From Hetaerina americana (taxonomy: Eukaryota; Arthropoda; Insecta; Odonata; Calopterygidae), in assembly GCA_022747635.1 (NCBI GenBank), contig JAKTNV010000004.1, positions 82,620,552 through 82,684,551 of the forward strand: a DNA stretch of 64,000 nucleotides, read 5' to 3'. Shown piece after piece: positions 10,560-22,075 of the stretch; position 1 is the stretch's first letter, and each line of letters starts with the position of its first letter. The notes below the pieces were generated by a model. The model did no database searches and was not told the origin of the DNA. It saw only the letters and a program-made list of their open reading frames with translations. Position numbers and translations under genes: made by a program.

Positions 10560-11250
10560 GACTCTTTCAAATGCCTTCTCTCAATCGACAAAACATATAT
10601 GAAGGTATGCAATTTTTACCCAACATTTTTTCGCTTTTCATCCTTCTGTTCCTAATGATATATGGAAGAAATCTCTCTATGACATCACGTATTTCTTTGC
10701 ATTTCTGGATCCAAACCTTTTTTGGGCCAAATCATTTTCAATATTTCTTTATACGTGTATTCTCCAAATGAAAAATCACGTGAAAGTTTTTGTAAAATGA
10801 CATATAAAGGTGATTGTCTATAATCTTCCATTATTTTCATTACGTTTATTACGGTCGTCGGTTAGCATCCAAGCTCAACGTCCCTGCCGTTACTTTCATC
10901 CTCCGTGTGAAAGATTCTATGATTAACGCAATTATTCCTCTTACTTCCTGACCGTTTTGATCTTTTTAGTGAAAAATAATGCCAAGGTAGGTTAATTGTT
11001 CCACCTGCTCTTATTTTTGTCCTCCGATTTTAACTTTAAACTTAACCTTCCAGATACTCCAAAACGGTTTTTATAGTTTTTACATTGAGCTTCATACTTA
11101 TCACACAAATTTTGTTTGCACTAAAATATTATTGTATCCTATTGACTGACTGCCGTACTTATGCCGGATAATCCAAAAATCTGACTGACTTATTAATGCT
11201 CCACCTAATTGCATTCCTATCTCTAGCTCTTCCCATGCCTCCTCTATGTC
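10560..11250 (-). pseudogene. degenerate LINE (family D-like) reverse transcriptase fragments
   Basis: Read on the minus strand, about 11180-11250 gives EEAWEELEIGMQLGG, matching EEAWEELEVGMKVGG of the family D copy at 31450. About 10975-11040 gives a counterpart of KIGGQK. A further piece near 10560-10590 resembles the VDFEKAFDRV motif but lies on the wrong side, so the copy is rearranged as well as full of stops. No function is left. Confidence 0.55.
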
Positions 11251-11384
11251 GCGTTAATATAATTGTAAATATTTCTCAATCTATGTGAAAAAAATATCAC
11301 AAACGACCCCACCCTAAATCGAGGATACACCTGATGGTTTATGAAATAGCAGAGAAGTGCTTCAGAGACAGCTTTGATAGGTCA
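11251..11384. other. unassigned spacer
   Basis: Short sequence between the LINE relic and the tRNA-Pro unit; nothing recognised. Confidence 0.3.
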
Positions 11385-11861
11385 TCTGTTGCATGTTCAG
11401 TTGCCCTCGTGAATAAATTAAGGTATCTGTTTCAAATTGGACTGGATTAAAACCGCTGGCGTATTTATTTGGTCATTGATCGTTGACAATTGATAAATAG
11501 TGTTGGTTAAAGGTGAGTGTTGGAGTTTGACGTAGGGATGTTAGTTCCTAGAGCAGGATCGTGGACGACGGAAATAGTATGTCCGTCTGTGCATTTGGCT
11601 TAATTACTTGCAGCGCAGTCATCGTCCATCGTAATCACGTGGGTGTTCTTGGTTGTCGGGGAAGCGTTCCATATCTAATTGCTTTATCAATACATAGAAC
11701 TGTGACTATCGATTAAACTACAATTTACGAAAGAATTTCTTATTAGTGAACATTCGGAGGCATGCGGCTGATCGAAGTGAAAACAGAAGTTATGAAACAG
11801 GCAATGCTCTGCCGCTGGATTGGAAAGTATGAGATTTCTTAAACTACTTCGTGTGATAAGC
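11385..11861 (+). repeat. diverged tRNA-Pro upstream unit
   Basis: Older paralogue of 9529-10011 (see there). It leads directly into an intact tRNA-Pro gene. Confidence 0.55.
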
Positions 11862-11933
11862 GGCTCGTTGGTCTAGGGGTATGATTCTCGCTTAGGGTGC
11901 GAGAGGTCCCGGGTTCAAATCCCGGACGAGCCC
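11862..11933 (+). tRNA. tRNA-Pro (AGG)
   Basis: 72-nt intact cloverleaf identical to the copy at 6491, anticodon AGG. A T5 run starts four bases after the gene. The upstream 400 nt differ strongly from those of the 6491/7463 units while the gene body is unchanged, showing selection or gene conversion on the tRNA itself. Confidence 0.97.
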
Positions 11934-13177
11934 TACTTTTTGTGTTATTGCTAGGGGAGGAAGTTTTACTTGCTACTTTTTATACTGATGAAAATTGTTA
12001 AAAAAAAATTCTCTTTCACAAAATTATTAGCTCTTGCCGACTGAACCTATCAGTTTTGGATGTTTTTACTAATTTTTTGGAATTGGATTAGCCTATATCT
12101 TAAAATATATTTGAAATAAGGAAAAGAAGTTGAAAGAAAATAAAATTGAATCGGCAGATTTATTCCGTCATTAATAACACCGTAGTTTGATTGTTTTTGA
12201 GTGGATTCATAAAATTATCACCTGAGATTCTCGTCTTAATTTTTTTGTAGTACATATATAAAATGATCTTGAATGCATGATGAACAACTTTGAATTTTTT
12301 CCTTCATATTCTTCAAAATATTTTGAAACCAGCTATTTTAATTCGACCAAAGTAAAGACGCCGGATAAACTACTAGTGGCCGAGAAATATAAAATATCAC
12401 CAAAAGAAATAAAACGGGCTCCTACATATTTTACTCTTACATGTATATATTCTGCTCTTATATGATGAGAATGGTGATTGCATTATATCCTCATTCATAC
12501 CATGTTCCTTCTCTTCACGCACTCGTTTGTTACACGGACTTTCCTTCGTTATTCTTCAAGCATTTTATAATCAGTATTTTACGTATTAAGTCAAAAATAT
12601 TCAAGTTAGTGACGTCAAGACCAAATTATTTAGTGAAATGATGAGCCTTTTCATCAGCTAAACCGTAAAAGTCATGCTATCTGCATTATTCACGAAAAAT
12701 TCAAGAAATTTCTTTTTAAAGTTTCCATGTAGTGAAGTTGTTAAAATTCCGTGCGTAGGTTCATCTTAGAAAGAAATCCCAGAACACAGCATGGTTGAAC
12801 ATTAAATATATCTACATAAAATTTGTTTGGAACTATAAAAAATCCATTTGAACCGGGAATTGGAACGCAGACCTTTCTCTTTCTTGCGGCAGTGAAGTAT
12901 CAACTTAATTTCGATAATGGCTAAAAGAAGATTGTGTTGCCTTTGTTATCCTACGACGTTACAGTCACTTGACGGTGATGTATGACATGGGGAAAATATA
13001 TAGGTCATATAAGGAGAACATTTTAACCTCATCCTACATTAGAAGTTTTATTATAACTGCACACCACCTGCATTGGTTTGCGGTAGCTCATCGAGGTTAC
13101 TATTGACTTCAAATTTCATTATTCCTTGATATATTCGAGGTTTTCAGGCTTAACTTTGTTGAAATCCATTACCAATT
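11934..13177. other. unassigned AT-rich sequence
   Basis: No supported gene. Short plus-strand open frames at 12277-12641 have no domain features and AT-biased composition. Confidence 0.4.
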
Positions 13178-13322
13178 AAGTAAAATACCAATGTGTTTTT
13201 CCACTAAATTTTTATTCGGTACAACTACCTGGGGATAAAGGTACCTGAGGATGACGCCGATGTGTTTAAACTATTTGCACTGAATAAAAATTTAGTGGAA
13301 AAATTCATAGGTATTTTTACTT
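13178..13322. repeat. imperfect inverted repeat (hairpin)
   Basis: Arms 13178-13224 and 13275-13322. The core TTTTTCCACTAAATTTTTAT pairs perfectly with its reverse complement in the right arm, and the outer parts pair with mismatches. The loop is about 50 nt and holds CCTGAGGATGACG. It may be a small foldback element or the ends of a short MITE-like repeat. No target-site duplication was identified. Confidence 0.65.
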
Positions 13323-13690
13323 CAGTCATCATTCCTTCATTTTCCCATTTGCCTAGCTCTTCTGCTGTCTGCAACTGGTAATAATTATTACTTGGTCTTC
13401 CTTCTTAATTAATCTTATCTTTACGTCTTTAAGTTATTGGTTTTCAGTAGACTCCTAATTCTCAGGATACGCCCACTTCATCCCCATCTACGTCTTTATA
13501 ATTTTGCTTCATTGACTTCTCTTTCACATAGAGACTAACTATTTTAAGTGCATACTCTTCATCTATCATTCCATCATACAATGAAAAGCGAATGCGCAGA
13601 GTTTTAGAGTTGCGTCGGCATAAATGAAGAACGTATGAATCGATATATGTGACCTTCGCGACTCTCAATCTCCACAATCGCATATGGTCG
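13323..13690. other. unassigned spacer
   Basis: No gene recognised. A minus-strand open frame at 13462-13770 overlaps the conserved tRNA leader and is probably not a gene. Confidence 0.35.
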
Positions 13691-13842
13691 ATCGTCTGCC
13701 AGTATCTTCGTAACGGAAAGAGGAAGCCCAAGGACTTCGTCAGACGCTTTGGCAAATGGAGAAATCTCAACTTTCACCTCCACATTGGAAACAAAAGAGG
13801 AAAAAATAAACTTAAATCCATATAAAATGCACTCATTTCTGT
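13691..13842 (+). repeat. conserved tRNA-Pro 5' leader
   Basis: Shares AAGGACTTCGTC, GGAGAAATCTCAACTTTCAC and CCACATTGGAAACAAAAG with the leaders of the tRNAs at 6491, 7463, 61371 and 62352. TATAAAA occurs about 25 nt upstream of the gene and could help pol III initiation, but this is inference. Confidence 0.7.
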
Positions 13843-13914
13843 GGCTCGTTGGTCTAGGGGTATGATTCTCGCTTCGGGTGCGAGAGGTCCCGGGTTCAAA
13901 TCCCGGACGAGCCC
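13843..13914 (+). tRNA. tRNA-Pro (CGG)
   Basis: Same 72-nt cloverleaf as the AGG copies, but the anticodon loop reads TTCGGGT, giving anticodon CGG. I see no other difference in the gene body. A T6 run starts about five bases downstream. It decodes CCG by Watson-Crick pairing. The shared leader indicates that it arose within the same duplicated family. Confidence 0.97.
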
Positions 13915-16339
13915 AGAATTTTTTATCTCGTGTAATTTTTCAAAGTTAATCTTGGTGAAATGTGTTGTCACTTTAGGTTAGTGCACTTGCAATGAAATTT
14001 TACTAGAATCGTTAAAATTTCCGATAGCTATGTTGTATAATTTGTGATTTTCTTCTAACTATTGTTAAACTCGTTTAAATTACGGCTTCCGTGTTTTCGC
14101 CGGTTAACATGGGACACTGAGAAAAAAATGATGTAATCAGGCGTTGAACAAATTGCCCAAAAGCGGTGCATGAATGGCATCGTAAAAATAGAGATTATTT
14201 GCCATTTTTAAAACAAATTCCTTGGTGAAAAATAACTTGAAAAAATGTTTCAAACAATATATTATTTTCATAAAAATAGAAAAGTTTGCAATCGGGAATT
14301 TAAACTAGAAAATTGAAGACCTCTACCCAAAAATTAAGACGCATGGCGTCCCTAGATGAAGAAAGTCTCCGAGGCATACATTTACATATTCATTCTACGA
14401 CATAATCCTAGGATACACCCTTAAAACTTTCACAATACTTAGCTCACATGATTTTGCGCATCGTTTGTCAAGATATTAAAAAATGTTGCTTTTATGTTTC
14501 TATGAACACTAATTGCTCCCGGGATTACATATGCCTATATTACGTCCGTTACGTAAAGTTTATTTTCCTTAACTTCTCACTAACTGACGCTTAAGTGAGA
14601 ATTGTAATCCCTTTCATAGAAATGTATACCTGTTTTGTTCAGATTTATAAGGTGCCAAGCATAAAACTAAACGTTAATGCCTTTGAGGCTGCTGGAATGG
14701 GATACGTATACACCATCTATTTTATTTTTGGTCTCGTCTTGGAAAAATCGTCTGGTCATTAATAAATTGCTTTAAACCTTGCTCTTTTTATTTTAATTAT
14801 GTTAATTTCGGTATGAATGAAACAATATTTACTCTATCACGCTCTTTTGCCTATCAAATAAACTAGGAGTTCCTTCTGCAAATTATTATTGTTTGTTTTC
14901 ATCCAAAATGGAATACAAGTAACACAGCAGTAATTCATACTTTATCTCACCTTCTCTGTTTGTTTGCATTTTATTGCGTGAGTATTTTGATTAAGAAATT
15001 TTTGAAATTCATGCAAACTCATTTACTTTCTTCCTCTATTTGTTTGGTGTGATGTTTGAATAAATTTTCTTCTACTTAGCAAAATCCACTCTTTCGGAAA
15101 ACGTGTTGACTGTTTGGAAAATTCCAAGAAACTACGGAAGATGCCGCAACAGTAACTTTTAACGGATCAAAAATCCGCTAAAAGTGCTTACTTATGACTT
15201 AATGAAATGACTTAATGATGGAGGGATGTTAGTTATATTAGCCGGTGATTCTCAGGATCTAGTTAATTGCCTCTTTTATAGACATTGAGTAGTTAAATAC
15301 TTTTTAGTCTAATGGAAATTAAATCTCTGTCGAAGACTTGTTTAATATAATTTTCAGAAACTTCAAAATGTTTTGGTTCAAATTACTTGATAGCAATTTT
15401 TGATAAATATATACATTCCATTTCCTCGCTCATGCTAGAAATTTTTAAATGAAGACATGAAAATTGACTCTTGGAAATGAAAGGCAGTACCTTGTAAGAC
15501 TTGGGAGAATTTTAGGTAACTTTATTCAACATCAAAGACTGAACGCCTTATCCAACAACTGCTTCGAATTAGACCAAAATTCTCTGAGGTCATCATTAAA
15601 TTATTTGAAAAGAATTATTCTCGCTAATTAAGCATTTCAGAGAGGACTAAAATTTGATCAACTATTATTATACTTAAAGAATTTTAATTTCTGTTAGATT
15701 CAATTTTTAAATTTGGTGCCGTTTCTAAAGGTAAAATTCCATTTACTCTGTTTCCTCAGCGTATTAATTTGCTTTTGTTCCACTGTGGATTATTACTGTC
15801 ACGTTTCCAGTTTGCGTGGATCAACTTAGATATTCCGGCGAAGTGTTGCTCATAAAAGCATTTTCATGCTTTATGTGTGGCTTAGGCGTACTCCTTTAAC
15901 ATGATTTATAGTTCAACTTTAGGTATTTTAAAGTTTGTACTATCATAAAGGTATACTTGCCGTTTGCTTAATGTTATAGCATCATTATTTTCTGTTTGAT
16001 AGACGTGGCCTTGTAATTCACCATTGGAAAATATGGGTTAAATTTGTTTTTTTAATGAATACTTGTACTTAATGTTTATAAAACTCGTTCAGATTTGCAT
16101 CAAATGAGATTCTTCATCTTCTGCCTTATGTACATTATATGGATGCCAGATGTGATTTATATAATGTCAAAATTCCCGTGGAAGTTAATTAAAAACTTTG
16201 AAATAGAATGCTAATACCTATGGTTCTAGATGATATATTGGTTTCGTGATGGTGTATGTGGTAAGTGATGTGAAAGTATTAATGGCTTCGTGTATTTCAT
16301 TCCTTGACTGCACTGGACATCATTTTTTTTACTGCTTAG
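13915..16339. other. AT-rich intergenic sequence, 2.4 kb
   Basis: No open frame of useful length, no recognisable repeat and no RNA gene seen. Confidence 0.5.
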
Positions 16340-16513
16340 ATGTCGAAAGACCGGTTTGAGCAAGGCAGTTTTGATAACATGCCATCATTAAAACATTCGG
16401 ACTTCGGAAATGGTACTGCTGAGCCAGTCTCGAGCTATGCTCGGAAAGAAAGGGAATATGAAGAAAACATCAGTGTTTGTTCCCCACTCTCTGCCAGTTT
16501 TTATTTTATATAA
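16340..16513 (+). CDS. candidate coding exon, unknown product
   Basis: An ATG at 16340 opens 57 codons of balanced, hydrophilic composition (starts MSKDRFEQGSF, later SYARKEREYEENIS). This is unlike the AT-biased surroundings. A pyrimidine-rich tract ending in TAG lies directly before the ATG and looks like a splice acceptor. Codons up to about 16495 look coding; the final FYFI and the TAA may be read-through into intron. No GT donor is obvious at the end, and a second acceptor-like CTGCTCCTCAG precedes an open stretch near 16680. I do not recognise the protein. It could be a host exon, a retrocopy or chance. Confidence 0.3.
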   Translation: MSKDRFEQGSFDNMPSLKHSDFGNGTAEPVSSYARKEREYEENISVCSPLSASFYFI

Positions 16514-17451
16514 ATAAATGGACAGTTTAAAGTAATTCCCATTTGAGTTATCGGTCTCCTCCTGATTTATGGTAATTTTAGCAATCAGTTATCTAATTAT
16601 TGCAATGGCGTATATTTTTTCTGCTCTGGGCATTATCCATTGCACAACTACACGTGTGTTTTATTCCTGCTCCTCAGGAAAGAAACATTTCCAATGGACC
16701 AGATGTTACGAGACGCTACACAGAGCATTAGCCTACGGCATTGGAAAAACATTAACATCAAGCAACCATAGAACAATATGAATTACAACTATGGTATTTC
16801 AATAATTTAATGTTAAGTAAAGCATTATACGATTTATTTTAAAATGTAGATTAAAAAACACAAGTTATTAAGTTTGTGGGGCAAAGCATTCCATGGTTTA
16901 GGGGCTGATACAATAAAGTATTGGCACACGCGTGACTTGAGAATTTCGTAAAGATTTGAGAAATTAATTAATCATTTAATTCCCATTATATCCTTTAGTT
17001 ATATGTTCTGCGGTGCTCAGTGTAAATGTTTTTACATCAGTAGATGTTTTTCCTTATAGAATGGTTTTCGAGCGAGAACAAGCGCGATACTTCGCATGCG
17101 GAACACCACAGAATTCCGTTTGCGAAGTCAATGTGGTTTCACGTTGGCCTGGTAATCAGACATTCTAAGCTTCAGGTCAATATTTCATATCTGAGTCTTG
17201 AAAATACACATTTTATTTCACACAAAGGTTTCTCTCCTCTTTTTCTCCTATTTTTAATTTTTACATTTGGGTAAGGCTCTTTTTCTCTTCCGTAAGTAAA
17301 GCAGACACATTGATTGAAGAACGTAATTTTCTCTCCTCAGTTCCTATGCATTCAATTATTTCATTCGAAAAAAATTGAGCTTAAAGTCGAAACCAGTTTC
17401 ACAATCGGCATTTATTATGTACATCGATGTTTCATTTTTAATTTACACACT
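16514..17451. other. unassigned sequence
   Basis: Short open stretches at 16569-16781 and 17044-17274 have splice-acceptor-like tracts upstream but no identifiable domain. No gene call is justified. Confidence 0.35.
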
Positions 17452-17453
17452 AT

Positions 17454-17539
<86 letters not shown>

Positions 17540-17550
17540 GATATATATAC
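17452..17550. repeat. (TA)n microsatellite
   Basis: About 100 nt of nearly pure TA dinucleotide with two interruptions (TGTA, TAGA) at the distal end. Confidence 0.98.
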
Positions 17551-17764
17551 ATGCAGAAACACACACATAGTTTAACGATATCGTCTTAGTGATGACCTTG
17601 GCAACCACGCAATCCGTGCATTCGCTTGCACCAAAGCAGGCGGGAGTGAAAACTGAATATTCGCAGCGGAAATTCTTTTGCCCTCGCCTCGGGCATAGAA
17701 AGTGTTTTCCAAAGATTTCTTAAGAGCAACGCTTTGAGTGTTTCTTGGTAAAATAACAGTATGT
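17551..17764. other. upstream region of tRNA-Pro
   Basis: Less AT-rich than the neighbouring DNA and unlike the leaders of the duplicated units, so this tRNA belongs to a different duplication history. No gene is seen. Confidence 0.4.
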
Positions 17765-17836
17765 GGCTCGTTGGTCTAGGGGTATGATTCTCGCTTAGGG
17801 TGCGAGAGGTCCCGGGTTCAAATCCCGGACGAGCCC
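17765..17836 (+). tRNA. tRNA-Pro (AGG)
   Basis: Intact 72-nt copy identical to the one at 6491, anticodon AGG, with a T5 run four bases downstream. It stands alone, with no conserved leader. Confidence 0.97.
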
Positions 17837-19589
17837 TGATTTTTGTTTCCAGTTTTTGCATGTATTATCGGTTTGTCTTTATTCATGTTTCGACACGGAT
17901 AAAGAGAGAAACGATGGTAAATTTTGTCTTCGGGCCAATCACCCGCTCTATTGAAAACTCTTTTGTAACACCGAATTTGTACTCACTTAATTCAGATTGC
18001 CATTTCTCATCAAATAGTCGAGGACAACGAAGTTTGGTGAGAATAGTTTTGGATTATGCAATCTTAACAAGCAATTTATGTAGCTGGTTTCGAGAAATGG
18101 CACATTCGCGTAAAGTCTTGAAGGCGAATCGATTCTTATCATTGGAGGATTTAAAAAGTGAAAGAGATAATGCCATGTTGAAATTGATGATACGTATTTT
18201 ACCACGCTCGACAACACCACATTTTACATACCATCCTACAGGAACCACGGAAGAAATTGTAAAAATAAAAAATCTCACTGGTATCGGTTATGGTGATTCA
18301 TTATGTGCACAGAATGTACACAATAATAATAGTTTCCCTATACATTCCTAACACATATTACCATAATACCCGAAATAATTTGTTGGCTATCTGAAATAAT
18401 TATAAAATGTGTTGGAATGTGGGAATCATGCTCTCCTACGCTTTTGAATCATTTTGATTTTCTTAATAAAGGAGAAAATAGCATGGACAACTTGGCATGG
18501 AAATCAGCAACAATTAAAAAGATGGCAATGACTTTCAGACTCTTTACGTCTACTAGAGACGAAATACCCGAAGATGGCGTCCAGCTTAAAACCAAAGATA
18601 TATTTCATTTCAATATTACCAATGAAATGTTGTGCGTTCCCTTAAACCTTTAATGAAGTCTTTCCTGAAAGAAAAACATGAAATAGTCTCCAATTTCTGC
18701 CGGGTAAATTAATTTCGTCAGAACATATGCACTTATTCAGAAATTCTGAAGACTTTGGGGAGTCATAAGAATCTGCTTCATTTTGTAAGCAGAAAAACTC
18801 TTAAGAATAACAGCAGATAAAAACGGCTCGACCGGACCTGAGACCACTCGCACCTAAACCGAAAATCATGCCTCAAGACCAACGATCCATTTACGTACAC
18901 TACGTTTGCTTTTGAGAAATCTTCCAAGGCACAAGTCTTCTGTCGGTTTTCACTTATTCCATATGAACACCCGCTGTGGTGCTTGCATTCGTGAGGTGAT
19001 TAGCATTACATGAAATGAACTTACGGTTTATACGAGTATTGCATTGTCTTCGTAGTTTGTTTTCCTTTAATACCACATTATTCTTTCTATTTTTCTTCAC
19101 ATCCGTCCCAAAGCAATCCAATTAGCACTTGATCCAAAGCAAATACTTTTAGATAAAACGCCACACTTAATTTCAAACAATTCGCAAATTTGCTTCTTGT
19201 CATTATTTATTATTATTTCTAGCCGTAGGACACCGGGTTAGGCTAGATTGCCGACGGGTATAGCGCAGTAATGTCCTCTATTTTATCATATACAGTGCAT
19301 GATTGAGCTGGTTTCTTGCGTTGCCTTCCTTCATAGTATTTAAATGTGACACCATCACTCAATGGTTCCCCCGCTGGGGTCAGACGCCTTTGCAGCCATC
19401 TCAGTGAGGAACAGACGCTGTGCGGACTTATACCTTTCGTCAGGTTCCCACCCATCCACCTATTTGGCCTGGGCGACCCTATCAGAAACAATTATCATCG
19501 ATCTAGTGGGCACAGCTATGGGTTATTAGTTGCTATGACTCTTTGCGGGTGCATGGGATCCTCACGATGTAGGCTTAATTTTGGGACTG
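17837..19589. other. unassigned sequence with one protein-like stretch
   Basis: Between 17930 and 18290 both strands have moderately long open frames. The minus strand gives SLRECAISRN.. and TKLRCPRLFDEKW-like text in neighbouring frames, which could be a decayed coding segment I cannot name. The block 19200-19580 is GC-richer (minus-strand open frame 19243-19491) and may be a repeat end. No product can be assigned. Confidence 0.3.
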
Positions 19590-22075
19590 CGTGCGATCCA
19601 ATTCGGCAATTAATCTAACTTCGTATGGATCCCATTTTTGCGGACACAGTGAAAGAATCTGTCCCCTCTACCATGAAAATGTGATTTCAAGAAATCATTG
19701 AGGTAAGTTATAGGTACGCTCTACTCAAATTGTAAAATATTTTTGGTCTGATGCTGAATGTATGTTGAACTATGAATGCCTATTGGTGTTACGAATTGTT
19801 TAACCCAAAATATTCTGAAACAAGTCAGTTCAATTACCACAAATCAAACGAACTATGATACCACATGAACTTTTGATCTATATAAAGTAACGGTACCCCC
19901 CATATCGGAATGGAAAACAGCTGGAAAACAACAGCAGAAAACACCTCGAGTCAGTAATTATGGCCCAAACAATTGGGCCCGTCAAAAATTTCTGAAATAT
20001 TTTGTCTTGTTAAATTCCCATGGCTTGAAATTGCAGCTTTCAGGTGATCCAGGTTCCCTGTAGATACACTAGACACGCTTGATTCCATAATTATTGATCT
20101 TTGATGAAAAACGTCCATGTAAGTAATTTTGAAACACGTATTGAAAGAGAAATGAATCATGCTATCTATTATCTGAGTTACTAGAACAATTGGCTACTAA
20201 AGAAATTTTGATGTTTAAATAATTCACTGCACAGGCATTAGTTGACAAGAGTAAAAGAGTTGCTGAACGCACGACTTTTCCGAATTCTAATTTTAGAGAT
20301 GCCATCTATATGCTCCAAGGAAAGTAATATAATTTCGTTCGTTAAAATTGGGTCTGTAGTTTTTCTGCAAACTGATAGGTGATGAATTCCCAATAATGAA
20401 CTAATTTCATTACTCATTATTTATTTATTACATAGCACCCTGATAGCCCCCGCTAGGATGCATGGTAGGGGTGATTACAAACCAGGCTACTTTTGACCTA
20501 AAATACTTTTCCCTCCTAGCGCGGTCGGACAACGTTATTCGAATCCCGTATCCTTCGTGGGAAAAATGGCATCTTAAACATATCTGTTCTACTTTTAACC
20601 TCACAAATTTTAGTTAAATGATCTCTCCTACCGTATTACGATGAGGCTTATAATACATTTTTAACATCACTTCTAAAGACAAATCATTCCAATATGTAAG
20701 AGATTTAATCTGTAATTTAACCTTCGCTCCGTGAGTGATTCCCAGTCTCGATCCTTTGATACTTTTGTTTTCAATGGAGGCAAAAGAATTATTCCCATAC
20801 CCAGATTCTCCATTTCTATCTATCTATTTGGTATTCTGCAAGCCAACGCTAGGATATTAGGCAGCGGGTGTTTACACTCCAGGGGATTTGTCCTCACGTG
20901 TGCATTTTGTTGTTCTATATGATTTTCCGGGTTTTACTTTAGCATTCCTTCTTCATCACGTGCGTTAGAGAGAAGATCCTTACCCGGGACTTTAAGAAGT
21001 TATTGGACAAAGTGCCTCATAAGAAATAGCTCCAAATTTCGGAAGTTTAGCGATGGATTAACGTGTAATAGACTGGATTAATAATTTTTTAACTGGCCAC
21101 CAGAAAAGGGTCGTAATAGACGGTGTTTCATCGGACACAGTAAGGGTAACATAGGGTGTCCCACAAGGTAGTCTGAGCGGTCCGTTATTGTTCGTTTTAT
21201 ACATTAATAACATCTGGTCTCAGATTTCCGGTAAACTTCGTCTATTTGCCGACGATGTTGCGGTATATAGGGAAATATTCAGCCACGATGATATAGTATC
21301 ATTAGCTAACGACCGAAATGAAATCCAAATGTAGTGCGAGGTATGGAAGCTAGAAATGAATTTGAAAAAATGTGTTTCCATAAATGTTTGGAGGAAAAGT
21401 ATTTCACCAGAAAACACACTATACAGGGAACCAAAATAACACACGTATAATCGGTAAAATACTTTGGAGCGACAAATACTACGGATATGTCCTGGGGAAA
21501 ACACATTCGCGAAATTTGCGGATAGCTAATAAAAAGTTAGGATTCTTGGGAAAATGAGGAAACACAATACTTGGGAATTATAATGAAAGGATCAAGGAGC
21601 TTATTTCACGTTAGTCAGATTACACCTACTGCGTAAATTTGAGGCAGGTTACCAATCTGAAAATGTTAAAGTTACGTTGCAGGCCAACACTTACTATGTA
21701 GATCAGATCACCGACGTAAGTTCAGGCGGATTTATTGTAGAACAGCTAGATTCAGAATGTCGTTTATTCCTCGTACCATTAGAGATCAAAATAGATATAG
21801 CAGTAATTACGTAGGAGATAACTAACACTGGCAATGCGTGTATTTCGTCGATATACTGCATGTTATTTTTTTTCAATAGACCCATCTCTTTAACAGTTCT
21901 CCCACATGATTTCAATATAGATATTCTGTTATTGAATAGTGCTGCGTGTAAGCATCTTCTTTCTGCGATTAACTTTGTGCTTATGCATTAACATTTGTGT
22001 GGCGATGTCATGCTTTGCACACATGGCTGGTGAGCTAACACCGCCACACGCCCTTGCGGGGTATTATGTGGATGT
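19590..22075. repeat. composite LINE repeat, copy A
   Basis: Same order of blocks as copy C (44128-46970). First comes a unique-looking stretch with ATTACCACAAATCAAACGAA and the site CCCTGTAGATACACTAG, then a reversed LINE family B 3' end (about 20425-20760). A plus-strand reverse-transcriptase piece follows (about 20985-21560) with YLFADDVAVYREI-like and SWGKHIREI text in broken frames, then a LINE 3'-UTR ending in GCGGGGTATTATGTGGATG at about 22070. It is more diverged than B and C are from each other over most of its length. It keeps an unoccupied version of the site used by the Jockey-like element at 35351. Confidence 0.75.
20985..21560 (+). pseudogene. LINE reverse transcriptase fragment in copy A
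   Basis: Broken frames give the reverse-transcriptase motif order: KLLDKV, the linker to FLTGHQKRVVIDGVSSD, GVPQG, LFADDVAVYREI, then MNLKKCVSINVWRKSISPE and GKHIREICG. Stops and indels throughout. The 5' part of the domain is absent because the copy is fused to unrelated sequence at about 20990. Confidence 0.75.

Noticed and set aside
17044..17165. PIF/Harbinger transposase fragment (VVSRWPG)
   Set aside because: Only one short motif resembles the family, and neighbouring motifs and catalytic residues are absent.
17800..18351. 183-codon plus-strand open frame
   Set aside because: It starts inside the tRNA-Pro gene and has no recognisable domain. The opposite strand is equally open.
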